DNA of 64,000 nucleotides from JAIVGV01 sp031425275 (GTDB taxonomy: Bacteria > Acidobacteriota > Blastocatellia > Pyrinomonadales > Pyrinomonadaceae), in NCBI GenBank assembly GCA_031425275.1, contig JANPJA010000138.1, positions 40,062-104,061 of the forward strand, written 5' to 3'. The notes below the pieces were generated by a model, which was given only the letters and a program-made list of their open reading frames with translations, was not told the DNA's origin and searched no databases. The position numbers and the translations under genes are program-made. Positions 1 through 8,004 of this stretch are shown piece by piece. The first letter of the stretch is position 1. Each line of letters starts with the position of its first letter.

Positions 1-806
1 TGGAGCAACGTTTGATAGACGCCCACGTCGTCGCCCGCCGACATATCCTGCACGCTGGTCACGCCGAGGCTCGCGGCGTGGTTCGTGGCGGCGCGCGCGG
101 CGTCGAGCTTCTCCGCGAACGTGGAGTTGGGAATCTTCGCAAAGACCGGCCCCATCGCGTTGTCTTTGAGAACGCCGGTCGGCTCGCCCGTCTTGGCGTC
201 GCGGACGATCAGGCCGCCGGGTGGGTCGGGCGTGTCGCGCGTGATCCCGGCGAGTTTCAACGCGTGAGTGTTGGCGAGGGCCATGTGGCCGTCGAGGCGG
301 CTGACGAAGACGGGCGTGTCCGGCGTGAAACTGTCGATCAATTCTTTCGTCGGGAGCGGCGCGCCGGGCCAGCTTTCGTGATCCCAGTCGCCGCCGGTGA
401 TCCAACTCCCCTTCGGCCGTTTCTCGGCGAAGCGGCGGATGCGCGCGGCAAACTCCTGCGGCGTCGCGGCGTCGCGCAGATCGACGCTCGACAATTGGAA
501 CCCGCCGCCGAGAAAGTGGACGTGCGAGTCGTTGAAGCCGGGGAGGACGAGCGCGCCGCCGGCATCGACGACGCGGGTGCGCGGCCCCGCCAGTTTACGA
601 ATCTCCGCGTTCGCCCCGACGGCCGCGACGCGGTTGCCGAAGACGGCGACGGCCTCGGCCGTCGGGCGCGCGTTGTCCATCGTGCGGACGTTTGCGTTGA
701 TGATGACGAGATCGACTTGCATGGTTTGCGCACTGGCGAGGGGCGGGGGCGTCGCGGCCGAAAGACACAGAGCGGCGACGAGGGCGATGACTATTTTTGT
801 TTTCAT
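1..806 (-). CDS. Secreted amidohydrolase, YtcJ-like (3' end cut by window)
   Basis: The frame stays open from an ATG at 806 to the window edge, so only about 268 N-terminal residues are visible. A short signal peptide (about residues 1-27, ending near the motif SAQ) precedes an amidohydrolase-3 fold. Residues 93-98 (DSHVHF) give the metal-binding His-x-His after the typical VLPGFND segment, and GGDWDHESW follows near residue 134. This resembles YtcJ-type exported metal-dependent hydrolases that act on amide or ester bonds of unknown natural substrates. The start is chosen because it directly begins a signal peptide. It is divergent from the glycolate oxidase gene with about 100 bases between them. 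Substrate cannot be told from sequence. Confidence 0.85.
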   Translation of the reverse strand, partial: MKTKIVIALVAALCLSAATPPPLASAQTMQVDLVIINANVRTMDNARPTAEAVAVFGNRVAAVGANAEIRKLAGPRTRVVDAGGALVLPGFNDSHVHFLGGGFQLSSVDLRDAATPQEFAARIRRFAEKRPKGSWITGGDWDHESWPGAPLPTKELIDSFTPDTPVFVSRLDGHMALANTHALKLAGITRDTPDPPGGLIVRDAKTGEPTGVLKDNAMGPVFAKIPNSTFAEKLDAARAATNHAASLGVTSVQDMSAGDDVGVYQTLL

Positions 807-910
807 AAGAGACACGGAGAAAGAGACTGTTACTGGCCGAACGGGGGCGTAGTGTATCATTGCCACAGTCCTTCAGTTAAGAAATCTGAGCGACTCGGAA
901 AGCCTTCCCA

Positions 911-3844
911 GTGGATCAACTCGTCGAAAATTTGTGTGCCGTCGTCGGGCGCGACCACGTCCGCTCGGAGCCGGATGAACTGCTGGTTTATGAGTGCGAC
1001 GCTCTGACGCAGCACAAGCATCTGCCGCGCGCGGTCGTCTTTCCCGCATCGACCGAAGAGGTGGCGGGGGTCGTCGGCGAACTGGCGCGCTCCGGCGTCT
1101 CGTTCGCGCCGCGCGGGGCGGGGACGGGTTTGTCGGGCGGCGCGCTCGCGGTGAATCGCGGCGTCGTCATCGAGATGGCGCGGATGCGTCGGGTGTTGAA
1201 GATCGATGTCGAGAACCGGCTCGCGGTCGTCCAGACGGGTGTCGTTAACGCGCAGCTCTCGCGCGCGGTCGCGGCGCACAGGCTCTACTACGCGCCCGAT
1301 CCTTCGAGCGGCGCGGCCTGCACCATCGGCGGCAACATCGCGGAGAACGCGGGCGGCATCCACTGTCTGAAATATGGCGTGACGACCGACCACGTCACGG
1401 CCGCGCGCGTTGTCCTCGCCGACGGACGCATCGTCGATCTCGGCGGCGCGGGCGAGTCCGCCGGTTACGATCTGCTCGGCGTCTTCGTCGGCTCGGAGGG
1501 CACTTTCGGCATCGCGACGGAGGCGACCGTGCGGCTGCTGCCAGTGCCGCAGGCGGTGCGGACGCTGCTCGCCGACTTCGCGGATGTTGACGACGCGAGC
1601 CGCGCCGTCTCGGCCATCATCGCGGAGGGGATCATCCCGGCCGCGCTGGAGATGGTTGACAACGCGACCATCCGCGCCGTCGAGGCGAGCGTCTTCGCGG
1701 CCGGGCTGCCGCTCGACGCCGGGGCCGCACTGCTCATCGAACTCGACGGGCTGGAAGCCGGGATCGACGAAGAGGCCGCGCGGGTCGAAGGAGTCTGCCG
1801 CGAACACGGCGCGCGCGGAGTCCGTCGCGCGGTGGACGAGCGCGAGCGTAAAAAACTCTGGGCCGCGCGCAAGGGGGCGTTCGGTGCGATGGGCCGACTC
1901 GCCCCAGACATGATGATTCAGGACGCGGTCGTCCCGCGCTCTTGTCTGCCCACAGTTCTCGCTGAGACTTACCGCATCAGCGCGAAGTACGGCCTGCGCC
2001 TCGCCAACGTCTTCCACGCGGGCGACGGCAATCTGCACCCGTTCATCTCGTTCGACCGCCGGGACCTTGAAGAATTGCGGCGCGTCGAAGAGGCGGGCCG
2101 CGAGATTATGGAGGCGTGCGTAAAAGTGGGCGGAACGATCACGGGCGAGCACGGCGTCGGACTCGACAAGTCGGCCTACCTGCCGCTCATCTTCTCGCCG
2201 GACGATCTCGGTGCGATGCTGCGCGTGCGGGCTGCCTTCGATCCGGCGGGCTTGTGCAACCCCGGCAAGATCATCCCGGCCCCGCCCGGCTGTGGCGAAG
2301 CACGGGCCTTCGCCCCGCGCTTTCCAACGTCGCCCAACGGAGAGTACCAGCACGGGAACGGCGAACCCCGAACACGTATTCGGGAAAGCGCCCCCGATCA
2401 ATCTGGCGACAGCAGTCCGCAGCTTTCTCAGTCATCCTTCGGCGAACGTCCCGCTCCCGAAGTTATGTTGACTACCCTGCTTTCGACTGCTTCGGATAGT
2501 TCGACTCGAACGGTGGGATTGAATTTGAGCGGCATCAATCGCGCTCTCGCCTCGGTCGTGGGTGACTCGAACGTCGATGTGCGTGAAGGCACGTTGTCTG
2601 TCCGCCCCGCATCGGAAGTCGAAGCGTGTGAGATTATCAAGCTCGCTTCAACCTTCAACGGGGAGTTAGTTCTGCAAGGAGGCGGGCTATGGCCGGGCGC
2701 TTGGGGGCCGCGGGTTGTCGCAAGCAAACCGGTCGAGCGCATCTATATCTCGACGAGTCGCATGAATCGTATCAACTCGCACGGGCCAGCCGACCTCGTC
2801 GCGACGGCGGAAGCGGGAGTGACGCTAACCGCCCTCAATTTGAAACTCGGCGGTGGGAATCAATGGCTGCCCCTCGATCCGCCGGACGACGGGAGCGCGA
2901 CGCTCGGCGGCATCGTCGCGACCGGACTCGGGGGGCCGCAGACGCTCGGCTACGGCCCCGTGCGCGGCTTCGTCCTCGGGATGCGTGTGGTGCTCGCGGA
3001 TGGCCGCGTCATCAAAGTGGGCGGCCGCGTGGTCAAAAACGTCGCGGGCTACGATCTCTGCAAACTCTTCACGGGCAGCCGCGGCACTCTCGGTCTGATC
3101 ACGGAACTGACCTTCAGACTTCGGCCGCGACCCGAACGCGAGACGACGCTCACGGTGCGGGGCGACACGGCCGGCCCCCTCCTCGAAGCCGCGCGGGCCG
3201 TGCGGGCGGGCGAGTTTCTTCCGGTGGCGTTGGAGTTATTGTCGCCGCGCGCCGCCTCCACGCTCCCGGTCGAAGGGCCGGCATCTCGTTTCGTTCTGCT
3301 CGTCCGTTTCGCCGGGACGGTGAAGGCCGTCGAGTCGCAGATCGAGCGCGCCCGCGCAGTTTTTGCCCGGTGCGCCGGACTCTCGACGATCGAAACCGTC
3401 GAAGCGGATACACAATTGTGGCGCGGGATCAGCATCCTCCCAACGCATCTTTTGTATCCTTTGAAGTGGCGCGCGAACGCCCGATCCTCATCCCTGCCGG
3501 GCCTGCTCACGTTGCTCGACTCGTTCCCTTCTTCGCGCGGCCGCGCGTTGTGGTGCGCGAGCCTCGCGTCGGGTCGTCTGCGCATGTTGCACGAGGAGAT
3601 CGCGGACGCCGAAGCTTGCGCGACGGCTCTCTCCGCGGCGCGCACATTCTTGCGCGAAGAAGGCGGATCGCTCGAAGTCGAAGTGGCGGACGAAGCGATG
3701 CGGCGCCTTCTCGCGGCGCGCGGATTCGGCTCGCGTGAGTTGCCGGCCGCGAATGTCGAATTGATGAAGCGGGTGAAGGATGCGCTTGATCCGCACGGCC
3801 TGTTCCCTACGAGTTGTGGAGTTGAGCCTGACGCGGGCCGGTGA
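911..3844 (+). CDS. glcD-glcE: Glycolate oxidase GlcD-GlcE fusion protein
   Basis: A single 977-residue frame starting at GTG carries both FAD-binding subunits of glycolate oxidase. Residues 1 to about 457 match GlcD: a PCMH-type FAD domain with PRGAGTGLSGG near 75, GSEGTFGIATEATVRLLP near 195-212, GNLHPFISFD near 375 and GEHGVGLD near 415. A low-complexity Ser/Pro-rich linker of roughly 90 residues follows. GlcE then runs from about 560 to the end, with LQGGGLWPGAWG near 593, TLGGIVATGLGG near 665 and KNVAGYDLCKLFTGSRGTLG near 711-730. GlcE-type subunits lack the C-terminal half of GlcD. The enzyme oxidises glycolate (or D-lactate-like 2-hydroxy acids) to glyoxylate and passes electrons to GlcF, which begins 35 bases downstream. 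The subunits are normally separate proteins, so the fusion is unusual. No internal stop or frameshift is seen. Confidence 0.93.
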   Translation: MDQLVENLCAVVGRDHVRSEPDELLVYECDALTQHKHLPRAVVFPASTEEVAGVVGELARSGVSFAPRGAGTGLSGGALAVNRGVVIEMARMRRVLKIDVENRLAVVQTGVVNAQLSRAVAAHRLYYAPDPSSGAACTIGGNIAENAGGIHCLKYGVTTDHVTAARVVLADGRIVDLGGAGESAGYDLLGVFVGSEGTFGIATEATVRLLPVPQAVRTLLADFADVDDASRAVSAIIAEGIIPAALEMVDNATIRAVEASVFAAGLPLDAGAALLIELDGLEAGIDEEAARVEGVCREHGARGVRRAVDERERKKLWAARKGAFGAMGRLAPDMMIQDAVVPRSCLPTVLAETYRISAKYGLRLANVFHAGDGNLHPFISFDRRDLEELRRVEEAGREIMEACVKVGGTITGEHGVGLDKSAYLPLIFSPDDLGAMLRVRAAFDPAGLCNPGKIIPAPPGCGEARAFAPRFPTSPNGEYQHGNGEPRTRIRESAPDQSGDSSPQLSQSSFGERPAPEVMLTTLLSTASDSSTRTVGLNLSGINRALASVVGDSNVDVREGTLSVRPASEVEACEIIKLASTFNGELVLQGGGLWPGAWGPRVVASKPVERIYISTSRMNRINSHGPADLVATAEAGVTLTALNLKLGGGNQWLPLDPPDDGSATLGGIVATGLGGPQTLGYGPVRGFVLGMRVVLADGRVIKVGGRVVKNVAGYDLCKLFTGSRGTLGLITELTFRLRPRPERETTLTVRGDTAGPLLEAARAVRAGEFLPVALELLSPRAASTLPVEGPASRFVLLVRFAGTVKAVESQIERARAVFARCAGLSTIETVEADTQLWRGISILPTHLLYPLKWRANARSSSLPGLLTLLDSFPSSRGRALWCASLASGRLRMLHEEIADAEACATALSAARTFLREEGGSLEVEVADEAMRRLLAARGFGSRELPAANVELMKRVKDALDPHGLFPTSCGVEPDAGR

Positions 3845-3879
3845 GTGTGACGTGACGAGTCCGTGGATATCGTAACCCG

Positions 3880-5265
3880 ATGAATGTGCAACCGTCAGAA
3901 CTAACGGGCGCGCTCGCCGCCGAAGGGTCAAAGCTGTTGGCCTGTATTCACTGCGGGCTGTGCCTCGAAGCCTGCCCGACCTACGTCCACACGGCCGACG
4001 AGAACGACGGCCCGCGCGGCCGCATCTACCTGATGCGGGCGGTCGGCGAGGGACGGCTCGACGCGGCTTCGCCGAGTTTCGAGCGGCACATCAACCGCTG
4101 TCTCGGGTGCCGGGCTTGTGAGAGCGCGTGCCCGGCCGGCGTCGAGTACGGTCAACTTCTGGAAGCCGCGCGCGCCGACTTGCGAGAGGGCGGACGGCGT
4201 CGCGGCCACACCGACTGGCTGCTCGGCTTCACGCTCCGTCACATCTGGTCGCGCCCGCGCCGATTACGACTCGCCTTCGCCGCGGCGCGGCTAATGCGCG
4301 ACAGCGGAATCGCGGGCTGGCTACTCGGATCGCGACTCCCGCGCATCGTCTCGGCCCGCGCCGAGTTCGCACTCGCGTTGCTCGCCAGCTCCGCGCCCGT
4401 CGCCTTCGGGCACGAAGAGGCGGACGCGGATGCGCGAGTCGAGAGCGTTCCTTCCGTGAAGCGGCCGGACACTACCACCGCCGCGCCGCGAGCCGGGGCG
4501 GTGCGCGCGCAATTGTTCGCGGGGTGCGTGGGCGAGGGGTTATTCGCTCGCGTCAACCGCGCGGCCGAGCGCGTCCTCGGGGTGAACGGTTGCGCGGTCG
4601 AGAAGACGCCCGCGCAAGTCTGTTGCGGCGCGCTGCACGCGCACGCGGGCGACCTCGAAGGCGCGCGACGGCTCGCGCGTCAGAACATCGAAGCGTTCGC
4701 GGGCGGCGGCGCGTCGCCCGTAGTCACCACGGCCGGGGGCTGCGGTGCGATGCTCGCCTCTTACGCGCAGATGCTCGAACACGACCCCGCCTACGCCGCG
4801 CGCGCGCGCGCGTTTAGCGAGCGAGTCCGCGACGTAAGTCAACAACTCGCCTCGACGAATCTTCGCACCGGCGCGCCGCACGGCCCGCGCGTGGTCGCAA
4901 CCTACGACGCCTCGTGCCACCTGATCCACGGACAGCGCGCGTTCAGTGAGCCGCTCATGTTATTAGCGGCCGTCCCCGGCCTCGCGTTCGCCCCGCTCGA
5001 AGACAGTGAAGTCTGCTGCGGCGGCGCGGGCGTCTATAATTTGCTCCAACCCGATCTCTCCGCGCGCGTGCTGGGCGAAAAACTCACGCGCATCCGCGAG
5101 ACCGGCGCGCGCCTCGTCGCCACGGGCAACGCCGGCTGTCACATGCAGCTCGGCGCGGGGGCGCGTCTGGCCGGACTTGACCTGCAAGTTTGTCACCCCG
5201 TCGAACTGCTCGATGAGTCGTACCGCCGCGCGGGTATGTACAGCCAAACGCCCGCCACAGAGTAA
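3880..5265 (+). CDS. glcF: Glycolate oxidase iron-sulfur subunit GlcF
   Basis: This 461-residue protein is the electron-transfer subunit of glycolate oxidase. Two ferredoxin-like 4Fe-4S motifs are visible at the N-terminus: CIHCGLCLEACP at about residues 22-33 and CLGCRACESACP near 73-85. The C-terminal half has the two cysteine-rich CCG domains typical of GlcF, LutA and HdrD proteins (VCCGALHAHAGD near 247 and VCCGGAGVYNLLQPDL near 377). It presumably docks on the membrane and relays electrons from the GlcD-GlcE fusion to the quinone pool. It is co-directional with the fusion gene, separated by 35 bases, and probably co-transcribed. No clear Shine-Dalgarno sequence precedes the ATG. The following gene is convergent, and the 100-base gap holds no recognisable terminator. 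Confidence 0.94.
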   Translation: MNVQPSELTGALAAEGSKLLACIHCGLCLEACPTYVHTADENDGPRGRIYLMRAVGEGRLDAASPSFERHINRCLGCRACESACPAGVEYGQLLEAARADLREGGRRRGHTDWLLGFTLRHIWSRPRRLRLAFAAARLMRDSGIAGWLLGSRLPRIVSARAEFALALLASSAPVAFGHEEADADARVESVPSVKRPDTTTAAPRAGAVRAQLFAGCVGEGLFARVNRAAERVLGVNGCAVEKTPAQVCCGALHAHAGDLEGARRLARQNIEAFAGGGASPVVTTAGGCGAMLASYAQMLEHDPAYAARARAFSERVRDVSQQLASTNLRTGAPHGPRVVATYDASCHLIHGQRAFSEPLMLLAAVPGLAFAPLEDSEVCCGGAGVYNLLQPDLSARVLGEKLTRIRETGARLVATGNAGCHMQLGAGARLAGLDLQVCHPVELLDESYRRAGMYSQTPATE

Positions 5266-5367
5266 ACAACTCCGGCTTCGAGCGAATCTTGAGCCACCAA
5301 GGGCGCAGTGGATCACGGGAGGCTTTTACTTCCCCTGTTTGATCCGCATGATCCTTAGTGAGTTATT

Positions 5368-6570
5368 TCAGGCGAGTGAGTTATGAACTTCGCGACCCCC
5401 GACGAGGGTGAGGCGCGCGCGCCCGGCGGCGTCGAGGGCGACGAGGTCTGCCCGCTTCCCCGCTTCGATTGAGCCGCAAGTTTCTTCGATGCGAAGCACG
5501 CGGGCCGGCGTGTGAGAAGCCATGGCGGCGACTTCGACGGGAGACGCGCCGAGCGCGAGCATCCGCAGAACGGCGTCGAGCAGGGTGATGACCGAGCCGG
5601 CGATGCTGCCGCGTGCGTTAGACGTGCGCCCGCCCTCGACCGTGATGGTTTCGCCCCACACACTGAACTCGCCGTCGCCAAGCCCGGCGGGCGCGACGGC
5701 GTCGCTGATGAGCGCGAGCCGCAGCGAAGATTTGCAGCGGAGCGCGATGCGGAGCAACAGCGGATCGCAGTGGACGCCGTCGGCGATCACGTCGCAGGTG
5801 ACTGTGTCGTTGACGAGGCCCCAGCCGACGGGGCCGGGATCGCGGTGGTGGAGCGGCCGCATGGCGTTGAAGAAGTGAGTCATGTGACTCGCGCCCGCGG
5901 CGCGGGCGGCGTCGAGCGTCGCCACGTCCGCGCGGGTGTGGCCGATGGAGACGATCCAGCCGCGCGCCTTTAGCTCGGTGATCAGTTCGATCCCGCCTTC
6001 GATCTCTGGGGCGACCGTGATCAAGTGCGATGCTCCGTGACTCGCGAGGACGGGCAAAGTTTCCAGACTTCGCGCCCCGTCAAAGACCCGGAAGTAGGCC
6101 GTGCGCAGCGCGCCGCACTGGGCAGTGTTGACGAACGGCCCCTCGTAATGGACGCCGAGGGCGCGCGCGCCGTCCGTGGTCTCGCGTTGCGAGTGCATCA
6201 ACTCGTCAATCGCGGCGACGGCGCGCGCGTAGTCTGCGTCGGGGGCGGGAACAAGTGTGGGCAGCCAGCCGGTGACGCCGTGCGCGGCGAGGAAGTTTGC
6301 GACGCGGCCGAGTTCCGGCCCGGTCGCCGCCAACGCATCGACGCCCGCCGCCCCGTGGATGTGCAGATCGATGAAGCCGGGGTAAAGGGTGTGGCCGGCG
6401 AGATCGTAAATGCGCGCCGGGCCGCCCGTCGGAATTTCGCCGTCTTGAAAAATGCGTGTGATGAGCCCCGCTTCGACGAGAACGCTCGCGCCTTCCCAAA
6501 CCGCGTCCGAAAGTACGACGCGCGCGCCGCGGAGGAGGAGCGGATCGGAATTATTTGCTTGTCGGTTCAT
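5368..6570 (-). CDS. nagA: N-acetylglucosamine-6-phosphate deacetylase
   Basis: NagA removes the acetyl group from GlcNAc-6-phosphate to give glucosamine-6-phosphate. The ATG at 6570 gives 400 residues, close to the family length (E. coli 382). An upstream in-frame start would add 42 residues with no family counterpart. Visible motifs are FIDLHIHGAAG (metal His70 and His72), HYEGPFVN, HMTHFFNAM and LISDAVAPAG with the catalytic Asp. The His-x-His pair points to the Bacillus-like metal arrangement rather than the E. coli one. The gene stands alone between glcF and a divergent TPR gene, but it supplies the step that follows MurQ in the salvage locus starting at 19.7 kb. No regulator is adjacent. 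Confidence 0.94.
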   Translation of the reverse strand: MNRQANNSDPLLLRGARVVLSDAVWEGASVLVEAGLITRIFQDGEIPTGGPARIYDLAGHTLYPGFIDLHIHGAAGVDALAATGPELGRVANFLAAHGVTGWLPTLVPAPDADYARAVAAIDELMHSQRETTDGARALGVHYEGPFVNTAQCGALRTAYFRVFDGARSLETLPVLASHGASHLITVAPEIEGGIELITELKARGWIVSIGHTRADVATLDAARAAGASHMTHFFNAMRPLHHRDPGPVGWGLVNDTVTCDVIADGVHCDPLLLRIALRCKSSLRLALISDAVAPAGLGDGEFSVWGETITVEGGRTSNARGSIAGSVITLLDAVLRMLALGASPVEVAAMASHTPARVLRIEETCGSIEAGKRADLVALDAAGRARLTLVGGREVHNSLA

Positions 6571-6768
6571 CTGCGTTACAGGTTGTCGCAATTGATGGTG
6601 CATCAAGACTGCCTGCCGCCCGGCGTATCGAGGCAAGGCGGCACGCGCGGCGTAACTAGTTGCCCGCCCAATCATACCGCAGAGATGTGCAAGCACGTCC
6701 CCAATGGTTTATAAGAATTTCTGGGCGGCCACGACTATTTCGCGGCCGTGCGGGACGTGCGGAGGAAG

Positions 6769-7926
6769 ATGCGGGAACAATTACAGAAAGCCGTCTTGTG
6801 GACATGCCTTTGCGCGCTCACCGCGACGGGGCAAACCGCCGGCGAAGGGCAGGGCCGGCCCGAGGCTGTGCGCGACGCTTACGCCCGCGCGCAAAGCTTC
6901 GAGCGTGCGGGCGACTGGCCGGCGGCGGAACGTGAATGGGCGGCGGTCGTCAGCCTCGCCCCGGGGGACGCGCGCGCGTGGGTCAACTTAGGCGTCGCGC
7001 TCAGCCGCCAGAATAAGTCGGACGAGGCCGTCGGCGTGTGGCGACGCGCCGCGGCAATCGACCCCGCCCTGTCCGGCCCGCATTTCAACATCGGGCTCAG
7101 CCTCACCCGCGCCGGCCGTTTTGCGGAAGCCGTCGCGCCACTCAAACGCGCACTCGCCCTCGACCCCGAAGGCGACGCGGCCCGGCGCGCCCTCGCCACC
7201 TCGCTTTACGGCCTCGAGCGTTTTCCTGAGGCGAGCCGCGAGCTGGCGCAACTGCTCGCGCGCGCGCCGCGCGACCCGGCCCTGTTAGAGCTGGCGGCCC
7301 AGTCATTCGTCTCGCAGCGTCGTTACACGGAGGCCGCCGTCGTGCTCAAACGCCGGCTTAATTTACCCGGCGAGACGAGCCTTTTGTGGGCGCGGTACGG
7401 CGACGCATTGGACGGCGCGAAGCGGACGCCCGAAGCGGCCGAGGCGTACGAGCGGGCCGTCGCGCTCGACCCCGACTCGACGCTCCGCCGCTACGCTCTG
7501 GGCTACCTCTACTGGAAACTCTACCGCTACGAAGACGCCCAACGCGAACTGTCGGACGTGCTGCGGCGCGAGCCGGGCAACGCGCGCGCGGCCTTCACCC
7601 TCGGCGATCTCTATTTGACCAAAGGCGAAGCGCGCCGCGCACTCCCGCTGCTCGAACAGGCCGCGCGCGCCTACCCCGGCGAGTACGACACCCGTTTCGC
7701 CTTGGGGCGCGCGCTGTTGCTCACCGGCGAGGCCAAGTCGGCCGTCGTCGAACTTCGCGCGGCGGTGAAGTTAGACGATGGCATCGCCGACGGCCACTAC
7801 CAACTGGGGCAGGCACTCTTGAAGACGGGTGAGCGAGAGGCGGGACGGCGCGAGTTGGAACGCTCCCGCCTGTTGCACGACGCCAAGCGCAAGGCCGAGG
7901 CCGAGTACAGGCGGCCAACTCCGTAA
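6769..7926 (+). CDS. Secreted tetratricopeptide repeat protein
   Basis: About 385 residues made almost entirely of TPR units after a short hydrophobic leader (VLWTCLCALTATGQ, residues 9-22). The repeats run from about residue 40 to 370. Several have the canonical pattern, for example AWVNLGVALSRQNKSDEAVG and AFTLGDLYLTKGEARRALPL. The ATG at 6769 is preceded by GGAGGA. A GTG at 6748 in the same frame would add seven residues. TPR arrays mediate protein-protein contacts, and the leader suggests a periplasmic location. The gene is divergent from nagA and convergent with a TonB-dependent receptor, with an 18-bp stem hairpin between them. Nothing identifies its partner. Confidence 0.85.
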   Translation: MREQLQKAVLWTCLCALTATGQTAGEGQGRPEAVRDAYARAQSFERAGDWPAAEREWAAVVSLAPGDARAWVNLGVALSRQNKSDEAVGVWRRAAAIDPALSGPHFNIGLSLTRAGRFAEAVAPLKRALALDPEGDAARRALATSLYGLERFPEASRELAQLLARAPRDPALLELAAQSFVSQRRYTEAAVVLKRRLNLPGETSLLWARYGDALDGAKRTPEAAEAYERAVALDPDSTLRRYALGYLYWKLYRYEDAQRELSDVLRREPGNARAAFTLGDLYLTKGEARRALPLLEQAARAYPGEYDTRFALGRALLLTGEAKSAVVELRAAVKLDDGIADGHYQLGQALLKTGEREAGRRELERSRLLHDAKRKAEAEYRRPTP

Positions 7927-7941
7927 TTTAAGTCCGAAGTG

Positions 7942-7982
7942 CGACTGCCCGCCGACGCTTAACCAGCGTCGGCGGGCAGTCG
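7942..7982. terminator. Perfect 18-bp inverted repeat between convergent genes
   Basis: Arms 7942-7959 and 7965-7982 are exact reverse complements around a 5-base loop (TAACC). The hairpin sits in the 78-base gap between the convergent TPR and TonB-receptor genes. There is no U-run on either strand, so it could be a terminator helped by other factors, or mRNA 3'-end protection for both transcripts. Confidence 0.6.
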
Positions 7983-8004
7983 TGTTGTCAGCCCGGTTCG
8001 CCGG

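Noticed and set aside
857..2401. Minus-strand open frame opposite GlcD
   Set aside because: Lies across conserved FAD-domain codons of the plus-strand gene and has low-complexity Arg/Asp-rich content.
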